A stretch of DNA of 20,840 nt. Source: Bacteroidia bacterium (GTDB taxonomy: Bacteria; Bacteroidota; Bacteroidia; NS11-12g; UBA955). A program made the translations under genes and the position numbers. Shown here in pieces: positions 15,174 through 20,840 of the stretch. The notes below the pieces were generated by a model, which did not search any database, was not told the DNA's origin, and saw only the letters and a program-made list of their open reading frames with translations. The first letter of the stretch is position 1, and each line of letters starts with the position of its first letter. Where the stretch lies: assembly GCA_020848595.1 (NCBI GenBank), contig JADLHV010000173.1:1-20840 (forward strand). The letters are read 5' to 3'.

Positions 15174-16232
15174 TTAAAAAATTATACTTCGAAAATCATC
15201 TTGAGCCTTCTTATAATCTTCGTGTTTACCTATATCTAACCAATATCCCGACATATGATAAGAAATAACTTTATGTCCAAGATTGACCATTTTTTCGATT
15301 AAATCTGTTGCATTAAAAAACTCCCCTTTAGGTAAATACTTTAATAGCATATCGCGTTTTACAAGATATATACCACCATTAGAGTAGTATGTATAAGTAG
15401 GTTTTTCTGAGAAACCAGTAATGGATCTTTCCTTATTTTCTAGCACAGCATAAGGGACTGACACTTTGTAAGGAATAGAGACAACAGAAAGATCAGCATT
15501 TTCTTTAATAAAATCGAGATAGAAATGTTCATAATCTAGATTTGTAAGAATATCCGAATTCATAATTAAGACATGCTCATGACTAAATCCATCGATGTAA
15601 GCAACCGAGCCTAAGGTTCCAAGAGGTTTGTCTTCATTGATATATTGAATATCGATACTTCTATCTTTACCATTACCAAAATACTCTTTAATCATATCTC
15701 CGAGATAATTAACAGATATCCAAAAATCATCAACACCATAGGAAGTCAGTCGATCAATATTATGTTGCAGAATTGGTTTATCGGCTACATTTAACATTGG
15801 TTTAGGAACTGTATCCGTTAAAGGTTTAAGTCTTTCACCTTTACCACCAGCCATAATAACAACATCCAAAGGCAAATAAGATCGCAATTGTCTCAAGCTT
15901 ATTACATTGACAATACGATTGTTTTCATCGACCACTGGTAAAACCATAATATTTCGATTTTTGTAATCGACTATATCTTCAATACGATAATTAGACTTGC
16001 TGATATAGATTGGATTTAGCTGAATAATTGATTCGACTTTATCTTTAAGATCAAATCCATTGAGTAGACCACGACGCACATCACCATCAGTCAAAGAACC
16101 TAATAACTTTTGATTTTCATCAATAACAAATGCAATAGGTTCGCGAGCAATAGAATTCAAAACACTTAGAGCATCGAGAATAGAGACATTCTTATCAATT
16201 AGTCTTTGACTAAACGGAATCATTTCTTGCAT
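15174..16232 (-). CDS. CBS-pair nucleotidyltransferase, PtmE-like (sugar-1-phosphate guanylyltransferase type)
   Basis: The 352-residue protein has two CBS motifs (about 1-60 and 65-120; LLGSLTDGDVRRGLLNG is a typical CBS turn) in front of a nucleotidyltransferase domain. The catalytic signature GGKGERLKPLTDTVPKPM lies at about 129-146, and MNSDIL further on holds the metal aspartate. This architecture and length are those of PtmE, the glucosamine-1-phosphate guanylyltransferase of the Campylobacter legionaminic acid pathway, and of related flagellin/LPS enzymes. The CBS pair probably binds an adenine nucleotide as a regulator. It begins 5 bases after the LegB-like dehydratase, strengthening the assignment to a GDP-sugar route. 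GTP as co-substrate is inferred from the family, not read from residues. Confidence 0.87.
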   Translation of the reverse strand: MQEMIPFSQRLIDKNVSILDALSVLNSIAREPIAFVIDENQKLLGSLTDGDVRRGLLNGFDLKDKVESIIQLNPIYISKSNYRIEDIVDYKNRNIMVLPVVDENNRIVNVISLRQLRSYLPLDVVIMAGGKGERLKPLTDTVPKPMLNVADKPILQHNIDRLTSYGVDDFWISVNYLGDMIKEYFGNGKDRSIDIQYINEDKPLGTLGSVAYIDGFSHEHVLIMNSDILTNLDYEHFYLDFIKENADLSVVSIPYKVSVPYAVLENKERSITGFSEKPTYTYYSNGGIYLVKRDMLLKYLPKGEFFNATDLIEKMVNLGHKVISYHMSGYWLDIGKHEDYKKAQDDFRSIIF

Positions 16233-16237
16233 AAGCT

Positions 16238-17236
16238 TTAAATATTATAGATGTTTGACTTATATTGTCTTAGATTTTCGGGATTTGAAAACCACTCAAC
16301 CGTTTTTTTCAAACCATCGTCTAAGTTTATTTTTTGGGACCAATTTGTCAGTTGCATTATTTTTTGATTGCTCCCATGTAATCTTTCTACTTCACTTTTT
16401 TCAGGTCTTAAGCGTAAGTCATCAGATACAATAACAGCATCGGGAGCAATAATATCTATAAGTTTTTTAGCTAAATCTCCAACAGAAATTTCGTTTTGAG
16501 TTGCTATATTAACTTCTTCGCCAATTGTTTTATCCGATTTAGCTATTTCAATAAATCCATTAGCTGTATCAGAAACAAATAACAAGTCTCTTGTAGGATG
16601 TATTGCACCTAATTTAATTTCTTTCATTCCATTAAGTAATTGCGTAATAATAGTAGGAATGACAGCTCGAGCAGATTGACGAGGTCCATAGGTATTAAAT
16701 GGACGAACAATCGTAACGGGCAAATTGAAACTTCTAAAATAAGACTCGGCTAAATGATCGGCACCTATTTTGGTTGCAGAATAAGGAGATTGACCTTGGC
16801 GTGGATGCTTTTCATCTATTGGTACATATAGCGCAGTACCATATACTTCAGAAGTAGAGGTCACTAAAAGTTTTTCGATTTGAAGATCTCTAGCGGCTTG
16901 TAAAACATTTAGAGTGCCTTTTATATTGGTATCCACATAACTATCTGGCGAGTGATAACTAAAAGGAATGGCAATAAGAGCTGCTAAATGAAAAACAACA
17001 TTAATGCCTTCCATGGCTTTTCTAACACCATTAGGATCGCGGATATCGCCGGTGAAAACATCAATATTTTTTAATTTTTCTTTCGGCAATGAATCCAACC
17101 ATCCCCAAGAATTGAATGAGTTATAATAACAAAAAGCCCTAACATTACAACCCTCATTTAGTAAAGCTTCTACCAAGTGACTTCCAATAAATCCGTCGGC
17201 ACCTGTTATAAGGACATTTTTATTTTTTAGTTCCAT
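16238..17236 (-). CDS. legB: NAD-dependent 4,6-dehydratase, LegB-like
   Basis: This is an extended short-chain dehydrogenase of 332 residues. It has a Rossmann motif TGADGFIGSHL (11-21), the active-site segment STSEVYGTA (127-135) and the catalytic Y152/K156 in SPYSATKIGADH; RPFNTYGPRQSARAVIP and PTRDLLFV follow. These are hallmarks of LegB, which converts GDP-GlcNAc to GDP-4-keto-6-deoxy-GlcNAc at the start of legionaminic acid synthesis. The open frame extends upstream to ATG 17272, but ATG 17236 is preferred: it gives the family-like N-terminus MELKNKNVLITG and sits one base after the TAA of the preceding gene instead of overlapping it by 35. Other legionaminic genes (legC, legG, legI, legF) are not in the window. 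Confidence 0.85.
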   Translation of the reverse strand: MELKNKNVLITGADGFIGSHLVEALLNEGCNVRAFCYYNSFNSWGWLDSLPKEKLKNIDVFTGDIRDPNGVRKAMEGINVVFHLAALIAIPFSYHSPDSYVDTNIKGTLNVLQAARDLQIEKLLVTSTSEVYGTALYVPIDEKHPRQGQSPYSATKIGADHLAESYFRSFNLPVTIVRPFNTYGPRQSARAVIPTIITQLLNGMKEIKLGAIHPTRDLLFVSDTANGFIEIAKSDKTIGEEVNIATQNEISVGDLAKKLIDIIAPDAVIVSDDLRLRPEKSEVERLHGSNQKIMQLTNWSQKINLDDGLKKTVEWFSNPENLRQYKSNIYNI

Positions 17237-17237
17237 A

Positions 17238-18092
17238 TTATATACTTGTTTGTAAACATTCTTTAAGTCCATCCATTAAAGAAATTTTGGGCTGCCAACC
17301 GGTATCCTTTCGAAATTTTTCGAAGCTCCCATAACAATCCATAATTTCATTTTTTCTATGATTTTGCAAATCAACCAATTTCTTATTTTTGAGCGAGATT
17401 TTTAATATTAAACCATATAATTCTTCTAAATTTATAGAACTACCAGAGCAAATATTATAGATCTGACCATTCAAATTTTTAGTAGCCAATATTATTGCAT
17501 CAACGAGGTCTTGAACATGAATGAAATCACGTTTAGGGCGTGCATCTTGGATAGTGACCTCATTAATTGATTCATCCAATAACTGCTTCATTAATATAGG
17601 AATTATAAAATTCTCTTTTTGATTAGGACCATAGATATTAAATGGTCTTAGAATAGAATAATTAATGTCAAAACTTCTACCATAAAACTCAATAACTTCC
17701 TCACATAATTTTTTACTTAATGCATAAGGATTATTGACCTTTACTTGATGTAATTCATCAATTGGAAAATAATCAGGGTCGCCATACAAGTAACTACTGA
17801 CATAAACAATATTCAATTTGTGTTTCTTGCAAAAATCCAAAGCATTAATTGTTCCCATCAAATTAACATCAAAATATCGATGAGTTTCGACCCAACTTTC
17901 TGGGACAAAAGATTTATTAGCTAAATGAATTAAAACATCCCCCTCATTTGGAATTAAATTATCAAAATAATGTGTATCAGAAATATCATTCCCAGAATCA
18001 CCTAAGCCTACTGCATCAAGACTAAGATTTGACAAACTTTTCATCAAACAATTACCAACAAATCCCTTATTTCCAGTTACATAGTATCTCAT
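17238..18092 (-). CDS. NAD-dependent epimerase/dehydratase (short-chain dehydrogenase)
   Basis: The 284-residue protein has the Rossmann motif TGNKGFVG (6-13) and the active-site residues S99-S100, Y123 and K127 in NPYALSKKLCEE. RPFNIYGPNQ, RDFIHVQDLVDA and a short C-terminal substrate domain complete it. It is shorter than 4,6-dehydratases and lacks their TxEVYG segment (it has SSYLYGD), so a 4-ketoreductase or C4-epimerase role of the Rmd/GalE type is more likely. Just upstream of the LegB-like gene, it could reduce the 4-keto-6-deoxy product to a 6-deoxy sugar nucleotide; this is inference. It starts 2 bases after the end of the broken glycosyltransferase frame and ends one base before the LegB start. 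Confidence 0.83.
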   Translation of the reverse strand: MRYYVTGNKGFVGNCLMKSLSNLSLDAVGLGDSGNDISDTHYFDNLIPNEGDVLIHLANKSFVPESWVETHRYFDVNLMGTINALDFCKKHKLNIVYVSSYLYGDPDYFPIDELHQVKVNNPYALSKKLCEEVIEFYGRSFDINYSILRPFNIYGPNQKENFIIPILMKQLLDESINEVTIQDARPKRDFIHVQDLVDAIILATKNLNGQIYNICSGSSINLEELYGLILKISLKNKKLVDLQNHRKNEIMDCYGSFEKFRKDTGWQPKISLMDGLKECLQTSI

Positions 18093-18094
18093 TA

Positions 18095-18328
18095 TTAAAA
18101 GAGCCTTTTTAGTTTTTTCTTAAATACTTCTTTTTTACCTAACAGATTGAAAGACGAATTAATTAGTTGTTTAAATTGTTTTGAGTTAAGCTCTAAATAA
18201 AATTTTTCGAATGAATTTTGCCAGTAATTTATAAAAACGAATTGCTTAAATTTTGCATCATTCAGGTAAGCTTTTTTAATATTAGAATCATGAATTTTTT
18301 GCATGATTTCATCGAATTTCAAGAAAGC
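18095..18328 (-). pseudogene. C-terminal remnant of the glycosyltransferase at 18329-19216, cut off by an in-frame TAA
   Basis: This stretch is in the same reading frame as the preceding glycosyltransferase and separated from it only by one stop codon: codons run AAA-TAA-GCT-TTC-TTG from 18334 to 18320. After the TAA the frame stays open for 77 codons to a TAA at 18095. Its only early start options are a TTG at 18322 and an ATG at 18304. The peptide (IMQKIHDSNIKKAYL, then FINYW) looks like the C-terminal helical tail that family 2 glycosyltransferases of this type carry, so it reads as the missing end of that protein and not as an independent gene. It ends 2 bases before the next start. An independent 75-residue protein from TTG 18322 is possible but less likely. 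Confidence 0.7.
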
Positions 18329-19216
18329 TTATTTTGTATTTAATCCATTAGACAGAATAATAGAATGAATATAAAAATCTATATCTGCCTCATTTAAAAC
18401 TAAATTTACTTTAGATAGAATATCACTAATAATTTTCTTAAGCGTATCTACAATTTTAGATTTATTTCTTTCATTAGTAGTTTGTTCACTATGCGTTCTA
18501 TAAAGGTATAGAGGCTCTTGAAGCACTGCAGTTTTATATTTATCTAATAGTCTCGACCAAATATTGTAATCTTCTGCATAGTTGTATCCATTTTGATACT
18601 GAATATTTCTGAGAACTTCACCTTTAAACATAGAAGCCGCATGAGAAATAGGAGAGAAAAAAAACAAAGTTATTTTATGTAGCTCATAATCCTCCCGATA
18701 GGTGACAGATTTTAATTCACTCTTTTCATTAAATATTATCATTCCAGAGCTAACTACATCACAATCCAAATGATCAGAAAGAAAATTAAATTGCTTTTCA
18801 AACTTCAATGGATGAATTAGGTCATCTAAATCCATTCTAACAATATACTTTCCAGTTGACGCATTTAAACCTATATTAAGACTTTCAATGAATCCTTTAT
18901 GTTCCTTATTTTCAATTAATAATATATTCGGATATTTTTCTTGATAGGTTTTAATGATTTCGACAGTCGCATCCGTGCAAGGGTCGGTGACAATAATTAG
19001 ATTTACATTTGGATAAGATTGCCAAAGGATAGATTTAATGGCATTATCTATATATTTTTCAGAATTATATACGCTAGTTAGAACATCAATAAGAGGCAGA
19101 TCTCGACTATTCATTTGCAAGGTATCAAGATTTTCACTCCACATCTTCATAGCATTTTCCTCTTCAAGTGGAAGCAGATTAAAAATAGAGTCAGCTATTT
19201 GATTGCGCTTGTTCAT
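18329..19216 (-). CDS. Family 2 glycosyltransferase, probably truncated by a premature stop
   Basis: The 295-residue product starts at ATG 19216, which overlaps the TGA of the upstream glycosyltransferase as ATGA; a TTG at 19228 is an alternative. About 38 residues precede the catalytic domain, which opens with PLIDVLTSVYNSEKYIDNAI. Then come IIVTDPCTDATVEII and the metal site MDLDD, followed by HPLKFEKQFNFL, and later YLYRTHSEQTT, the usual acceptor-side motif. The catalytic domain is intact, but the protein ends at a TAA after SNGLNTK, and the frame continues in register for another 77 codons. The enzyme may still work, be fully inactive, or be made whole by readthrough. The product transfers a sugar onto the growing glycan; donor and acceptor are unknown. 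Confidence 0.82.
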   Translation of the reverse strand: MNKRNQIADSIFNLLPLEEENAMKMWSENLDTLQMNSRDLPLIDVLTSVYNSEKYIDNAIKSILWQSYPNVNLIIVTDPCTDATVEIIKTYQEKYPNILLIENKEHKGFIESLNIGLNASTGKYIVRMDLDDLIHPLKFEKQFNFLSDHLDCDVVSSGMIIFNEKSELKSVTYREDYELHKITLFFFSPISHAASMFKGEVLRNIQYQNGYNYAEDYNIWSRLLDKYKTAVLQEPLYLYRTHSEQTTNERNKSKIVDTLKKIISDILSKVNLVLNEADIDFYIHSIILSNGLNTK

Positions 19217-20223
19217 CTTGTTTTCCAAAACAGTATACTTTTAGTGATCCAAGTTAATTTATTTACGCCAGCTTGCGACAAATGAGAAGAAAAATCAGGT
19301 TGAAAAGACATGGTTAATGTACTCCAATTGAAACTATTCATATTTTTCAATTGATAATCAATTACTTCAGAGCATTTACGATTCAAAGCATCTAAACTAA
19401 AGAATTCTATAGCTTTAGGAGAAGATTTGAGAGATTGAAATAATTTCCAAGATTTTACAAGATTTTGAGGTGAAAAATCAAGATTTCTATAAAGAGCATT
19501 AGAAATAAAATCTGGATCAAAAGCATCAGAATTAAGTCCAATTTCGGACATAAATTGAATAAGACTTTTTCTATGGTTTAGTTGTTGAATTTGTGTTTTC
19601 TTGCTACTTTCTTGCAAAGGATGAACTCTATACCACAATAATTTCTCAGGTAAATTAGCTAAATTAGAATGAAAGGCAATCTTCCACCATAAGTCAAAAT
19701 CTTCGGCGACATAGGCATTAATATCAAACTGCAAATGGTAATTTTTCAGGACATTATTTCGAATAATGACACTTGGGTGAGCAAATGGAGTACTTTTAAA
19801 GAACCACCATCTTAAATCTTCATCATTACAAGGGCGATCGACATTATCATTAGCACCGATAAGATTTAACTGGGTTCCACATACCCCTACATTTGGGTTT
19901 TGCTCCATAAAAAAGAGTTGTTTTTCAATTCTATTTGGAGCAGCAATATCATCGGCATCCATTCTCAGAATATAATCGCCTTTAGCAATACTAAGACCAT
20001 AATTAAGAACATGAATTAAACCCTGATTTGAATCAAATTTTTTATATATAATTCTTTGGTCTATAACCGATTTAATTATATTATCTGAACTATCACTTGA
20101 GCCATCATTAATAATTAATAATTCATAATCTGCATAGGTTTGCGACAAAAGACTATCTAAGGCTTCTTTTAAATAAGCTTCAGCATTAAAGACTGGAAGT
20201 AGTATAGAAACCTTAGGATTCAT
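19213..20223 (-). CDS. Family 2 glycosyltransferase
   Basis: The 336-residue protein opens with the family 2 signature KVSILLPVFNAEAYLKEAL (4-22). It has INDGSSDSSDNI at 38-49, the metal-binding DADD in LRMDADDIAAPNRIEKQ, and YRVHPLQESSKK as the C-terminal part of the catalytic domain. About 120 residues of helical tail follow, matching in position the tail cut off the next gene. No membrane segments are seen. The ATG at 20223 lies 3 bases after the stop of the carbamoyltransferase, and the next glycosyltransferase overlaps its end by 4 bases. The two neighbouring glycosyltransferases share layout and may be related by old duplication. The sugar specificity is unknown. Confidence 0.88.
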   Translation of the reverse strand: MNPKVSILLPVFNAEAYLKEALDSLLSQTYADYELLIINDGSSDSSDNIIKSVIDQRIIYKKFDSNQGLIHVLNYGLSIAKGDYILRMDADDIAAPNRIEKQLFFMEQNPNVGVCGTQLNLIGANDNVDRPCNDEDLRWWFFKSTPFAHPSVIIRNNVLKNYHLQFDINAYVAEDFDLWWKIAFHSNLANLPEKLLWYRVHPLQESSKKTQIQQLNHRKSLIQFMSEIGLNSDAFDPDFISNALYRNLDFSPQNLVKSWKLFQSLKSSPKAIEFFSLDALNRKCSEVIDYQLKNMNSFNWSTLTMSFQPDFSSHLSQAGVNKLTWITKSILFWKTR

Positions 20224-20226
20224 AGA

Positions 20227-20840
20227 TTACTTTCTACCTATAAGATAACCTTCGATTATTAGAAAATCCATATTAGTATCAAGAAAATCGAGGATAGCAT
20301 CTTGAGGACTTTCAACTATTGTTCTACCATGTTTATTAAAGGAAGTATTGATACTAACACCATAACCAGTTAAACGTTTAAGCTCCTTAAGGTATCTATA
20401 ATAATTCGGGTTATCAGATTCTTCCACAAACTGAGCTCTACCAGTGCCATCGATATGAACAGAAGCTGGAATTTTATCTCTATGTTCTTGTTTCATTCTA
20501 AAAGCACAAGTCATATGTTTATTAGGGTAAGACTGATCGAATAATCGCTCTCTATCTTCTTCAAGTATAGAAGGGCAGAACGGTTGAAACAAAGGGCGAT
20601 TTTTAATTGAACCATTAATTTTCTTAGTAATAGCCTCGCTTCTACAGTCGGCTATAATACTTCTATTGCCTAAAGCCCTTGGTCCCCATTCCATTCTACC
20701 GTGGAATATTGCACCAACTTTTCCTTCTACAACCATTTGAGCTGCTTTTTCAGGCCAAGTATCACCAAGATCTTCTATTGTAATATCTTTTTCGCTGCTT
20801 ATTGTATTAAACACTTGATCTTTAGAATAAGAAGTACCAA
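20227..20840 (-). CDS. Carbamoyltransferase, NodU/CmcH type, C-terminal part (gene enters from outside the window)
   Basis: The frame is open from the window edge to the TAA at 20227, giving about 204 residues of the C-terminus. The GTG at 20814 is internal, because GTSYSKDQ precedes it in frame and fits the family. Diagnostic motifs are GRMEWGPRALGNRS, LFQPFCPSIL, a histidine-rich stretch with HIDGTGRAQ, and SINTSFNKHGRTIVESPQDA. These define the C-terminal carbamoyltransferase domain that uses carbamoyl phosphate and ATP via a carbamoyl-adenylate to carbamoylate hydroxyl groups; in NodU the target is a sugar. In this locus it probably decorates a sugar of the surface glycan. The N-terminal domain with the metal site lies beyond 20840. 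Two glycosyltransferases follow immediately. Confidence 0.9.
   Translation of the reverse strand, partial: GTSYSKDQVFNTISSEKDITIEDLGDTWPEKAAQMVVEGKVGAIFHGRMEWGPRALGNRSIIADCRSEAITKKINGSIKNRPLFQPFCPSILEEDRERLFDQSYPNKHMTCAFRMKQEHRDKIPASVHIDGTGRAQFVEESDNPNYYRYLKELKRLTGYGVSINTSFNKHGRTIVESPQDAILDFLDTNMDFLIIEGYLIGRK

Noticed and set aside
17237..17272. Upstream ATG at 17272 as the start of the LegB-like gene
   Set aside because: It would add 12 residues not expected in the family and create a 35-base overlap. ATG 17236 gives the usual N-terminus immediately after the previous stop.
1..20840. Insertion sequences, phage genes, tRNA genes and CRISPR arrays
   Set aside because: No transposase, integrase, cloverleaf-like segment or regularly spaced repeat was noticed on either strand; apart from the 522-base spacer, the window is filled by glycan genes.

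Overview
This is one continuous surface-polysaccharide (O-antigen, capsule or lipooligosaccharide type) biosynthesis region. Every convincing gene lies on the minus strand, so the biological reading order runs from position 20840 down to 1. The DNA is very AT-rich, start codons are preceded by A/T-rich sequence with no clear Shine-Dalgarno motif (for example before 10281, 11502 and 12521), and many adjacent genes overlap by 1-7 bases. This style and the protein sequences suggest a Bacteroidetes (Flavobacteria/Cytophagia-like) bacterium; that is inferred from style, not from a marker gene. Both ends of the window cut through genes.

First block in reading order (20840 to 13044): the C-terminal part of a NodU-type carbamoyltransferase; two family-2 glycosyltransferases, the second interrupted by an in-frame TAA; a short-chain dehydrogenase; a LegB-like NAD-dependent 4,6-dehydratase; a PtmE-like protein with a CBS pair in front of a nucleotidyltransferase; a polytopic membrane protein with a GtrII/GT-C-like look; and a WaaE-like glycosyltransferase. 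A gene-poor stretch of about 520 bases (12522-13043) with several short hairpins follows.

Second block (12521 to 1): a GtrB/ArnC-like polyprenyl-phosphate glycosyltransferase, a WecE-like sugar aminotransferase, an AsnB-like glutamine amidotransferase and a GT4-type glycosyltransferase. These are followed by a tight run of small-molecule enzymes: a compact GDPD-like phosphodiesterase, a HAD phosphatase, a fusion of a GT-C membrane glycosyltransferase to a uridine kinase/phosphoribulokinase-type kinase, a class II aldolase and two tandem nucleotidyltransferases. The block ends with a DPM1-like glycosyltransferase and the start of a GT-C membrane glycosyltransferase.

Working model: the first block makes and attaches nucleotide-activated deoxy/amino sugars and carbamoylates the glycan. 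The second block adds an amidated and/or amino sugar and appears to encode a less familiar route in which an aldolase, kinase, phosphatase and two nucleotidyltransferases make an activated small building block (perhaps a polyol-phosphate or short ketose-phosphate derivative). The kinase-GT-C fusion and its enzyme neighbourhood are the best candidates for an undescribed system. No flippase, polymerase, chain-length regulator or transport gene is recognisable in the window. No tRNA, rRNA, insertion sequence or CRISPR array was seen.
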